Positions 26,230-33,842 of a DNA stretch of 64,000 nt are shown one piece after another. The stretch is from Aeromonas tecta. Lineage in GTDB: Bacteria > Pseudomonadota > Gammaproteobacteria > Enterobacterales > Aeromonadaceae. A program made the position numbers and the translations under genes. The DNA lies in assembly GCF_000820185.1 (NCBI RefSeq), contig NZ_CDCA01000020.1, positions 62,714-126,713 of the forward strand, in the 5' to 3' direction. Positions within the stretch are counted from its first letter, which is position 1; each line of letters starts with the position of its first letter. The notes beneath the pieces were generated by a model. The model did not search any database. It saw nothing but the letters and a program-made list of their open reading frames with translations, and was not told the origin of the DNA.

Positions 26230-27597
26230 TTATGCCTTGGCAGGCAGGCTCAGACGGGCGACGGCCTCTACGTGCATGGAATGGGGGAACATATCCACCG
26301 GCTGCACCTCGTCCAGCACGAAGCCCTGCTTGACCAGATAGGCCAGATCCCGTGCCAGGGTCTGCGGGTTGCAGGAGACATAGACCAGGCGACGCGGTGC
26401 CATGGCCACCAGGGTCTGCAGCACTGCCTTGTCACAGCCCTTGCGCGGCGGATCCATGACCACAACATCGGCGCTCACGCCCTGGGCGTGCAACTCGGGC
26501 ATCAGCTGCTCGGCCTTGCCCACGTGGAATTCGGTGTGCTCGATGCCGTTCAGGGCCGCGTTGCGACGGGCATCCGAAATCGCGCTCTCTACCGATTCGA
26601 TACCGACTACCTTGGCCGCCTTGGCCGCCAGGAACAGGGAGATGGTGCCGATACCGCAATAGATGTCGAATACCGTCTCGCTGCCGGTCAGCTCGCTGTA
26701 TTCGAGCGCCTTGGAGTAGAGCACATCGGTCTGGCTCGGGTTGTTCTGGAAGAAGGAGAGCGGCGAGATCTCGAATTCGAGTTCGTGGATCTTGTCGCGG
26801 ATCACCCCTTCACCCAGCAGCACCCGATTGCTCGCGCCCAGGATACGGTTGGTGCGCTCGTCATTGATGTTCTGCACCAGGGTGGTGACAGGCAGGTCCG
26901 CCAGGGCAGCCAACAATTCTGCTTCGAACGGCAGGGCTTCGCCCAGCGTCACCAACACCACCATCAGCTCGCCACTCTTGAAGCCCTTGCGGGTCATCAG
27001 GTTGCGCACGCAACCGCTATGGTTGACCTCGTCATAAGCGGCGATGTCGTGCTCACGCATCCAGTTGCGGACCCGGGCGTTGAGCTCCACGTGCAGGGAG
27101 TCCTGCACCGCGCAGTCATCGGCGGTGATGAGATCGTGGGAGTGCTTGCGATAGAAGCCAATCTCGGCGCCGGCTTCGGTGCCACGCACCGCATACTGCG
27201 CCTTGTTGCGATAGGCAAAGGGGCTTTCCATGCCGATGATCGGATTGACCTGAGTCGCCAAGCCAGCCTGATCCAGCGCGCTCTGCACCAGAGCCTGCTT
27301 CAACTTGAGCTGAGCCGGATAGGCCAGCGGTCGTACCTGGCAACCACCACACTCGGTGTTGGGGCAAAAATCAGGCACCCGGTCGGCGGAAGGTTGAGTC
27401 AGCTCCACCAGCTTGCCATGCAGATAGTTCGGCTTGACCTCGGTCAGCTCAACCAGCGCCTGCTCACCGGGCAGCAGACCCTCGACAAACAGGGGGCGAT
27501 CGAACAGGCGACCCTTGCCATCCCCTTTGTCGGTCAGTTCCAGAATATCGATCTGATGTTGGTGTCCCACTAACGGCATGAGCGGCTCCGAAGGCAT
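26230..27597 (-). CDS. rlmD: 23S rRNA (uracil-5-)-methyltransferase, RlmD/RumA family
   Basis: A 455-residue SAM-dependent tRNA/rRNA uracil-C5 methyltransferase. An N-terminal TRAM domain (ILELTDKGDGKGRL) is followed by the 4Fe-4S ligands in FCPNTECGGCQ with a later cysteine (DDCAVQ), the SAM site FDIYCGIGTISLFLA, the motif VVMDPPRKGC and the catalytic cysteine in YVSCNPQTLARDL. It is more like the RumA-type enzymes found outside enterics than E. coli RumA itself, and the genome may hold another paralogue, so U1939 is probable and U747 possible. Confidence 0.87.
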   Translation of the reverse strand: MPSEPLMPLVGHQHQIDILELTDKGDGKGRLFDRPLFVEGLLPGEQALVELTEVKPNYLHGKLVELTQPSADRVPDFCPNTECGGCQVRPLAYPAQLKLKQALVQSALDQAGLATQVNPIIGMESPFAYRNKAQYAVRGTEAGAEIGFYRKHSHDLITADDCAVQDSLHVELNARVRNWMREHDIAAYDEVNHSGCVRNLMTRKGFKSGELMVVLVTLGEALPFEAELLAALADLPVTTLVQNINDERTNRILGASNRVLLGEGVIRDKIHELEFEISPLSFFQNNPSQTDVLYSKALEYSELTGSETVFDIYCGIGTISLFLAAKAAKVVGIESVESAISDARRNAALNGIEHTEFHVGKAEQLMPELHAQGVSADVVVMDPPRKGCDKAVLQTLVAMAPRRLVYVSCNPQTLARDLAYLVKQGFVLDEVQPVDMFPHSMHVEAVARLSLPAKA

Positions 27598-27793
27598 ATA
27601 TAAAAGGATGGAAACAGGGCTAACCCGGCTACCCCGAATAAAGGGTGGCAGAGTTTAGCGGAAACCCGCCCAAATTGCAGGCATAAAACATCACGGCAAA
27701 AGAAATAGCTGGGGGAAGATCCGGCTACATGCCCACGTAAAAATGACCGCCATCAGGAAACCATGGACTGGCATACAGCCCGATCCGCAGCCA

Positions 27794-27822
27794 TAAAAAA
27801 GCCGCCGGACATGGCCGACGGC
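27794..27822 (-). terminator. Terminator of amtB
   Basis: GCCGTCGGCC / GGACGGCGGC-type hairpin (one mismatch), followed by TTTTTT on the minus strand, about 25 bp after the amtB stop. Confidence 0.85.
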
Positions 27823-27847
27823 AAACTCGTTAACGGGAGCGCTGCTT

Positions 27848-29272
27848 TTACAGACTGTACGCTTTCTCACCGTGACTGGTGACATCGAGCCCTTCTCGCT
27901 CGGCATCTTCCTTCACGCGCAGACCCACCAGCAGATCCACTGCCTTGTAGGCCACGGCAGAGACTAGGGCAGTCCAGGCCACGGTCACCAGCACACCTAT
28001 GACCTGGATCTTCACTTGCGCCAGGATGGAGTAACCCTCGGCCACCTGATTGGTCACATAATCCCAGACCCCGGTGCCACCCAGATCCGGGCTGGCGAAC
28101 ACACCGGTCAGCACGGCACCGAGGATCCCGCACACTCCGTGCAGGCCGAATACGTCGAGGCTGTCATCGGCCCCCAGCAAGCGCTTGAGACCATGCACCC
28201 CCCACAGACCGGCGACACCGCTCAGCAAGCCGATGATGAGGGCACCACCGACCCCGACGAAACCGGCGGCCGGCGTGATGGCAACCAGACCCGCGACAGC
28301 ACCTGAGACGGCGCCCAGCAGGGAGGGACGTCCCTTCATAAGCCACTCGGCAAAGGTCCAGGCCAGTGCGGCCGCGGCCGGTGCCACCCAGGTATTGATC
28401 AGCGCCAGGGCGGCGGTACCGTTCGCTTCCAGCGCGGAGCCGGCGTTGAAGCCGAACCAGCCAAACCAGAGCAGGGCTGCGCCTATCATGGTCATGGTCA
28501 GGCTGTGGGGGGTCATGGGATCACGACCGTAGCCCACCCGTTTGCCGGCCATGAAGGCACCGACCAGACCGGCGACCGCCGCGTTGATGTGCACCACGGT
28601 ACCGCCGGCAAAGTCGAGAGCGCCCTGCTGGAACAGGTATCCGGCAGTAGCCGTCGCGGCAGTGGCCGCCTCGGCAGTGGTGTAGGCATCCGGACCGGCC
28701 CAGTACCACACCATGTGCGCCATCGGGATGTAGGCGAAGGTGAACCAGATCACCGCAAACAGCAGCACGGCGGAGAACTTCATCCGCTCGGCGAAGCCAC
28801 CGACGATGAGGCCGCAGGTGATGGCCGCGAAGGCCCCCTGGAACACCACGAAGATAAGCTCGCTGATCCCCACCCCCTTGCTGAAGGTGGCGCCAATAGA
28901 CTCAGGAGTGACCCCCATCAGCAACACCTTGTCGAACGAGCCGTAGAAGGCGCCTCCTTCGGTGAAGGCCAGTGAGTAGCCATAGACAACCCACAGCACA
29001 GTGATGAGGCAGAACAGGGTAAACACCTGCATCAGCACGCTCAGCATGTTCTTGGCGCGCACCAGGCCACCGTAGAACAGGGCAAGGCCCGGGATGGACA
29101 TCAGGATCACCAGGGTGGCCGCCACCATCAGCCAGGTGTTGTCACCCTTGTTGATGGTCACGGCAGCCGCCTGTACCACATCAGCCTGCGCGGCCACCTC
29201 TTGCGCCCAACCGGGGGCGGCCATGGTGGCAGTCAGCGCCAGCAGGCCAGTCATTACGAGTCTCTTGAACAT
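27848..29272 (-). CDS. amtB: Ammonium transporter AmtB
   Basis: A 474-residue Amt/MEP channel. A signal peptide (MFKRLVMTGLLALTATMAAP, cut near GWA-QE) leads into TWLMVAATLVILMSIPGLAL and eleven helices. The family signature DFAGGTVVHINAAVAGLVGA carries one pore histidine and FGLHGVCGILGAVLTG the other. ATG 29272 follows AAGGAG; the frame is open nine codons further. AmtB genes usually follow glnK, but no glnK is upstream here, so PII control, if present, is from a distant gene. Confidence 0.95.
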   Translation of the reverse strand: MFKRLVMTGLLALTATMAAPGWAQEVAAQADVVQAAAVTINKGDNTWLMVAATLVILMSIPGLALFYGGLVRAKNMLSVLMQVFTLFCLITVLWVVYGYSLAFTEGGAFYGSFDKVLLMGVTPESIGATFSKGVGISELIFVVFQGAFAAITCGLIVGGFAERMKFSAVLLFAVIWFTFAYIPMAHMVWYWAGPDAYTTAEAATAATATAGYLFQQGALDFAGGTVVHINAAVAGLVGAFMAGKRVGYGRDPMTPHSLTMTMIGAALLWFGWFGFNAGSALEANGTAALALINTWVAPAAAALAWTFAEWLMKGRPSLLGAVSGAVAGLVAITPAAGFVGVGGALIIGLLSGVAGLWGVHGLKRLLGADDSLDVFGLHGVCGILGAVLTGVFASPDLGGTGVWDYVTNQVAEGYSILAQVKIQVIGVLVTVAWTALVSAVAYKAVDLLVGLRVKEDAEREGLDVTSHGEKAYSL

Positions 29273-29907
29273 ACAGCCCTCTCCTTGTCGTCCCGGCACC
29301 TGGCCGGTTCCATTTCCTGATATGAATGTCGCACTTGGCTATTCACCCAAACCCACATCGTCAAATCGGTATTGTCCTGTCACAACCCTCGGCATGACCC
29401 CGCAGGGATCATCATGGCGACATGATTGTTTTAAAGCATAAAGCAGGCCATAAAATATAATCCTTTATATTCATATATTTGCATTACTAGTTGTCAGATG
29501 GCGCACCATATTGGCGCACTCGGTTCACAAACAGGAAGGTGTACGCACTCCTGCTGTGCAGCGACAGACAGGCGCACCAAGATGGGACAAGGCCATCAGG
29601 GTCAGGGAGGGAATACGACGAAGGAAAGAACACTCAACGCCAAGGAGGCACAAGATCGACACCAACGGAGAAGGGCGAGAAAGCTACTCTTGCTACCCAC
29701 GCCAGCAGGCTTGAACGGCCAAGATAGGGATAAACGGCCCCACGTGGGGAAAGCAATAAACAAACCCCCGACGGCTCGCCACCAAGAGCCTCTCGTGCTG
29801 GCTGCAGGGCAAGCCGTTATTCCTCCTGCCCCCTCAGGGCATATCTGCCTGCCGGGGATCGGGATAAATGGCGCTAGGCATCAGCGGGGCTGAACGTCAG
29901 GCAGCAG
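29273..29907. other. 635-bp region without a convincing gene
   Basis: Upstream of amtB. The AT-rich stretch 29440-29480 (TATATTCATATATTTGC) is the best promoter candidate. Open frames on the plus strand (e.g. 29498-29893) are Gln/Arg/His-rich without domain, ribosome site or a neighbour that would support them. I could not identify the sigma-54 site often found before amtB. Confidence 0.5.
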
Positions 29908-29947
29908 AAAAACAAAAGGCCATCCCTGAGGATGGCCTTTTGTTTTT
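29908..29947. terminator. Strong bidirectional terminator beside the tRNA-like end
   Basis: AAAAACAAAAGGCCATCC / GGATGGCCTTTTGTTTTT, a 17-18 bp perfect stem with a CTGA-type loop. It lies 9 bp beyond the tRNA-3'-like sequence at 29957, on the side where a tRNA-Leu reading leftward would need its terminator. Confidence 0.9.
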
Positions 29948-29955
29948 GAATTTAA

Positions 29956-29970
29956 ATGGTGCCGGGGTCT
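29956..29970 (-). other. Left attachment-site-like sequence (degenerate tRNA-Leu 3' end)
   Basis: ATGGTGCCGGGGTCT matches ATGGTGCCCGGGGTCG at 47885-47900 except for one missing C. The next 12 bases match in 7 positions (e.g. ATCGAATCG versus CTCGAACCG, the T-loop). It faces a strong terminator and is followed by the arm-site-like repeats at 30034. I read it as the outer junction of the integrative element; the mutations would explain why it is not a perfect repeat. Confidence 0.5.
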
Positions 29971-30033
29971 CTATCGAATCGTGAACTTACTGTAATGATT
30001 TTAAAGGAAAATTCCAGATGTGAATTTTACTTA

Positions 30034-30052
30034 TACCCCCAAAAATACCCCC
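30034..30052. repeat. Integrase arm-type site candidates, left end
   Basis: TACCCCCA (30034-30041) and TACCCCC (30046-30052) are the reverse complement of the TGGGGGTA octamer that is repeated six times upstream of the integrase at 47624-47772. A weaker TTACCCCTA lies at 30133-30141. Confidence 0.65.
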
Positions 30053-30944
30053 GCATCAGTGGCAGTGGTTGCTGCCTCCTCGAATCAGTGCGGGATATCT
30101 CAGGGGCAAGCCCCTTCACTGTCCCGGGGAAATTACCCCTATACATGGTGCGGTGAGGGGCCGGGCCATCCAGGTAAACGCCCCCTAGATTTGGTCACCG
30201 GCGTACCGGCCTGCCCTGCCGAAATGTCGGGTCAGATCATCGGCAACACCAAGAGCCTCTGGGTAGAGGTCAGTTCCCTATATGCCCACCCTTCACAGGT
30301 TTCATACTCACGGTGTTCTACTTCGCGCCGATGTAATTCGTTTTGCACAGTTCTGCGCAATTGCGCAATATCCAAATCCCTAACCTTCTCTCCAAGGCTT
30401 GCTACATAAGGCCTCGATGAGAATTGCGCAGTCCATTGCATTTCGTTTTTGCGCAGATCCAGTGCGCAGAGAAGTGCGCAATTTGCGCAGTTTGTAGTGC
30501 GCAGTTCAGAGGGGATTGCGCAGGTGGTGAGTGGGGCAAGTGGCCTGCCCTGGAGGAATGGTTCATCTGGTAACAGTGGGATGTTGTTTCACCTGCCGTG
30601 GCTGACGCGCTCCATCACCCCTTGGCTTTCTGCCGGCTTAGGCGCGGAGTTTGCGGTCAGTGGCGGTACCGGATGTAACGGAGCCCCGTCGAGTTAGGTG
30701 CGGAGTTACCGCGATCGGAGCGGTGGAGCATGGACCGCATCAGGGAACCCACGACACTGCCGATTCAGAGGGCCACCTGGTGAGCACAGTAAATGGCCAG
30801 GGAATGGCGCCGCATGAACAGAGCCCACCAGGTGACGGCAGGGAGAATAGCTGAATTTGGCCGAAGTATTCCTCCCCAATTGTGCTGGCTGATGAACTTC
30901 AGCCGTATCTGACCCTCTGGGCTCATTACATAAGGGGCCGCAGT
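30053..30944. other. Non-coding left end of the element
   Basis: About 890 bp with no gene I can support. It contains the TGCGCA cluster listed separately. A 69-residue minus-strand frame at 30232-30441 (LGEKVRDLDIAQLRRTVQNE) has no domain and no ribosome site; it is left uncalled. The part 30640-30720 has GGTGCGGAGTTACCG/GGCGCGGAGTTTGCGG near-repeats of unknown meaning. Confidence 0.5.
30354..30522. repeat. Cluster of nine TGCGCA palindromes
   Basis: TGCGCA occurs at 30354, 30362, 30425, 30450, 30463, 30475, 30484, 30498 and 30517, most followed by A or G (TTGCGCAG/A). Spacing is irregular (8-63 bp). The density is far above the surroundings. It may bind a regulator or a replication factor, like the second cis replication region of P4. 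Confidence 0.6.
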
Positions 30945-31547
30945 TTAGCCCAACCGGCTCTTGATCCACCGAGTAACCACTGCAGGGTCGGCCAACAGCT
31001 CAGCCAGTGGCACATGCCACACGCAATACTCAACCTCTTGGTGCTGGGCTGCGGTAGTCCACTGTTCTGTTGGCTCAGGCCAAGGAATGTCGCTCCACAG
31101 CTCATCGAAATGAAGCTCACTATCCTGAGTACAGCGGAACAGGTTCACCTCCACTACAGCCTTCCCCATTTTCAGCTCCAAGGGATCTGGCATGCCTTTG
31201 CTATTCCCTCTCTGAAATGAGCCCTTCTTGAAGGCGTCATCAATATAGAGCCGCAGTGCCAAAGTCATATCACCAGCACGGGCCTTATCACCATCCCAAG
31301 TACGGTAACCATGAGTGGAGGCAAACAGCGGGATGTAGTCCCATACCCAGGAACTGGAAGGTCTGGAGCTGCCTGAACAAGGGCGGCCATTCTCACTGGG
31401 TTTCCAATACCAGAATGTTGCATCAATAGACTCTTGGGCTATCTGATCAAACAACGGCAAGATCCGCTGATAGAAACCGGCCACCAGGCGGTGGGCTTGT
31501 CTCAATTGTTCGACTAACTGCTCGGTCTGGGTTATGTCATGAATCAT
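30945..31547 (-). CDS. Unknown protein, second gene of a two-gene unit
   Basis: A 200-residue soluble protein I do not recognise. The N-terminal 40 residues are helical (TEQLVEQLRQAHRLVAGFYQRILPLFDQ is amphipathic), then aromatic-rich segments (FWYWKPSENGRP, WVWDYIPLF, GYRTWDGDKARAGD) and a C-terminal helix. The start ATG 31547 follows AAGGATTTATCGG. It lies 39 bp after the PD-(D/E)XK-like gene and both share strand and base composition, so they probably form one operon. It sits at the cargo end of the element beside restriction genes, which suggests a defence or stress function, an inference from context only. Confidence 0.72.
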   Translation of the reverse strand: MIHDITQTEQLVEQLRQAHRLVAGFYQRILPLFDQIAQESIDATFWYWKPSENGRPCSGSSRPSSSWVWDYIPLFASTHGYRTWDGDKARAGDMTLALRLYIDDAFKKGSFQRGNSKGMPDPLELKMGKAVVEVNLFRCTQDSELHFDELWSDIPWPEPTEQWTTAAQHQEVEYCVWHVPLAELLADPAVVTRWIKSRLG

Positions 31548-31586
31548 CCGATAAATCCTTATCCGGCCTGTGATGATGAAAGCAAC

Positions 31587-32369
31587 TTATTGGACGTTGG
31601 TCGCCAGTAGACTGTGATCCAGATGTAAACCATTGGCGAACTCCAATAAGGGTGTCCAGTTATCCTGAACGGCTTTTGGGGTGAGCAATGACAACTGCTG
31701 ATGGGCAGCGGCCAGATCCAAAGGGCTGGCGAAATCCAACAGGGGTTGCCAGCTTGGTACCGCTGGTAACATCCCGAATAACCTGAATGCTTCGAGCCAG
31801 TCTTGGCGTATCGCAGCATCCTGCCGACAGGTAGTGAAGAGCTTCTCATCTAGCAATAGGCGACGAATTTCGGCCCACTCCAATTGCGTCATGCGAGCGA
31901 AGCGCCGGAGGTCAGCCGCTATGGCTAACGATGTTGGCAGGGTATTGCCGAGAGCGACAAAATAGATCCGTTCATAACCCTGATACTCCGTCTCGGCGTT
32001 CAGTGCCCTCATCTGTGCTTGCCACTGGTTGTGGTACTGGCTACCGCCAAAGGGAGGCTTGACCTCGACCATCACCAACTCATGCTCGAAGCACAGGATT
32101 ACATCGGGTTCGACATAGCCGCGTTCTTCCCATTCGGTGAGGCGAGGCCAGAGGTCTATGGTTACGAAGGGGGATAACTGCCCGGCCTGTTCTGAGCCTA
32201 TCAGGCAACCCAGTACCGCCTTGAAGGCATCATCAGACAGATAAGGCAGTCGGCCGAAGAAGGTGGCCGTGAGCAGGTCTTCATTGCGCTTGAACAGCTC
32301 ACGCCAACGGAGAGACTGGCTACCTTGTTCAACTCGCCCGGCCTTGCCATGCAAAATGGCATGTAGCAT
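31587..32369 (-). CDS. PD-(D/E)XK nuclease-like protein
   Basis: A 260-residue protein with the core of a PD-(D/E)XK nuclease fold: D89 in YVEPDVILCFEHELVMVEVK, then E102 and K104 in VEVKPPFGGSQY, preceded by the acidic helix residue E30. The strand-turn-strand around 'DVILCF...LVMVEVK' is typical of restriction-like endonucleases. The rest is helical and unassigned. Ribosome site AAGGAG seven bases before ATG 32369. It is the first gene of a two-gene unit next to the SIR2/type I system, transcribed in the same direction but separated by 339 bp. An unrecognised restriction or repair nuclease is the best guess. Confidence 0.75.
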   Translation of the reverse strand: MLHAILHGKAGRVEQGSQSLRWRELFKRNEDLLTATFFGRLPYLSDDAFKAVLGCLIGSEQAGQLSPFVTIDLWPRLTEWEERGYVEPDVILCFEHELVMVEVKPPFGGSQYHNQWQAQMRALNAETEYQGYERIYFVALGNTLPTSLAIAADLRRFARMTQLEWAEIRRLLLDEKLFTTCRQDAAIRQDWLEAFRLFGMLPAVPSWQPLLDFASPLDLAAAHQQLSLLTPKAVQDNWTPLLEFANGLHLDHSLLATNVQ

Positions 32370-32708
32370 CTCAACTCCTTGTCATATCGATATTTCAGGC
32401 AGGCTCTTTCCACGGAGAAAAGCCTTCGAGATCCTGCTTGAATACCCACTCGACTACCAGCTGACCCGTCACAAAACGGGGCAAAATGTTTGACTGGATG
32501 GGGAGCTACTCTCTATTGTTGCTCACAACATGACCCCGGCAGCTTGGTTGCTTGCAACTTACGCCGGGGTTGTTGTTTGGTTGAGGTCGTGCGTGGCTCG
32601 ACCTCGGTGATTTGATACCCTGAAAGCAGTTTAGTGAGGACATAATCCACTATCACAGCCCCTCTAAGATAGACAGAGTTTACCGGCTGTGCTTTTACTA
32701 GTTAATAA
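32370..32708. other. Intergenic region with hairpins between SIR2 gene and nuclease-like gene
   Basis: 339 bp. ACCCCGGC (32531-32538) pairs with GCCGGGGT (32563-32570 region), enclosing TTGCTTGCAA; a second inverted repeat GAGGTCG/CGACCTC lies at about 32583-32606. The first may end the SIR2 transcript; the promoter of the nuclease-like gene is likely nearer 32400-32480. No gene is seen. Confidence 0.5.
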
Positions 32709-33842
32709 TCATACATCATATTTCAATTGATTTATCGCACTTGTCAAAATATCAGGAATCTTAACGTGATGACCAAACTCATACCATATTGGCTTGATAT
32801 TGCAACTTTGCAACATTACTTCTAGGGTGTTGAACTCTTGCTCATTATCTGGTTTTTCTATAATTGCATAATGGTCTGCTATCTTAGGTTTTAGTTCTTT
32901 ATTTTTAAGGATATTCTCAAAGACCTTAATCGTACGATCCACAGACAGGCTACATCCTAAGAATAATAATGAATGGCTACTATATATGTGGGATAATAAT
33001 TTTGGGATTGGGCTTTTCATATCTACATCATCGCCATGCAGATTACTATAAGCAGCTTGATACTCTGATTTTTTAAAAACTCTAAAGTCAGGCCTATCAA
33101 AATTACCATGTAATTTCAATAAATAATGGTCCCCCCTAGTCATCGCCTTAATGAAATTGCTAGGGTTGTTCAAACCTTCACACTTTTCTTTAAATTGAAC
33201 CCCTTGCTTCGCATAGCATTCCTCAATTACCCTATCAAAATTGGTAGTTATTACGCAGCCTGTAAATAGCTCTGGGAGTAGCCACGAAAAAGATTTTTCT
33301 GGGTCTGCGTATTCGAAATCTTGTTGAAAATAAAAATCAAAAGATGAGCCTTTTGGCTGTGTAATAATTAAATCTAACAATTCTTCATATTGAGAACTGC
33401 TCAGCATTGGAGTAATCTCATGCTCAGATAGCCCAACTTCCTTAGCTTTATTTCTTAGATATGAACCCCAACTTTGGCAACCAGCACTGATAGATGAACC
33501 TGCACCAATAAATGGTGTTATTTTATTTGCTTTAATTGCTGATAGCAGGTCTTGATAGTTATTTCTATTGCGTGGAAATAAGTCTGATGCGAGCAACCCG
33601 TCTAAAAGCTCTTTGCGTAGTCGTTTGCACTCTTGCTCATACAATACTCTATCCCCATGAAATAACGCTAGGCTTGGCCTTGCGATTGATACACCATCAT
33701 ATTCGCCCTCTCGTTGCAGACAAACGGAGTACCCATACTCATCACTATCCAAAATTGTATTTTCTTGTTGATATTGGTGATAGACCTGCAAACTCTCAAG
33801 TAGAGGTAAAATCGCGTCTTTTACTCTGATAGCATCTCCCAT
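32709..33842 (-). CDS. SIR2-domain protein coupled to a type I restriction operon
   Basis: 377 residues. Residues 1-100 are an unassigned, mostly helical region. Residues about 105-290 form a SIR2-like NAD-binding domain: TPFIGAGSSISAG (GAG at 113-115), VITTNFDRVIEE (N201, D203) and LLKLHGNFDRPDF with the catalytic-type H245. The last 90 residues, after SLLFLGCSLSVDRT, complete the domain. In bacterial defence proteins such SIR2 domains deplete NAD+ on infection. The ATG shares one base with the hsdS stop (TAATG), so its translation depends on hsdS. Base composition is clearly AT-richer than hsdM/hsdR, which suggests separate acquisition. Confidence 0.88.
   Translation of the reverse strand: MGDAIRVKDAILPLLESLQVYHQYQQENTILDSDEYGYSVCLQREGEYDGVSIARPSLALFHGDRVLYEQECKRLRKELLDGLLASDLFPRNRNNYQDLLSAIKANKITPFIGAGSSISAGCQSWGSYLRNKAKEVGLSEHEITPMLSSSQYEELLDLIITQPKGSSFDFYFQQDFEYADPEKSFSWLLPELFTGCVITTNFDRVIEECYAKQGVQFKEKCEGLNNPSNFIKAMTRGDHYLLKLHGNFDRPDFRVFKKSEYQAAYSNLHGDDVDMKSPIPKLLSHIYSSHSLLFLGCSLSVDRTIKVFENILKNKELKPKIADHYAIIEKPDNEQEFNTLEVMLQSCNIKPIWYEFGHHVKIPDILTSAINQLKYDV

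Noticed and set aside
27691-27906. 71-codon minus-strand frame at the amtB 3' end
   Set aside because: It overlaps the amtB C-terminus in another frame and runs through its terminator.
29498-29893. 131-codon plus-strand frame before the element
   Set aside because: Unusual composition, no ribosome site, no domain, isolated; treated as non-coding.
30152-30165. Possible cos site in the left element (GGTGAGGGGCCGGG)
   Set aside because: Only about 8 of 12 positions match the P2-type GGCGAGGCGGGG and there is no supporting context, so I do not call it.
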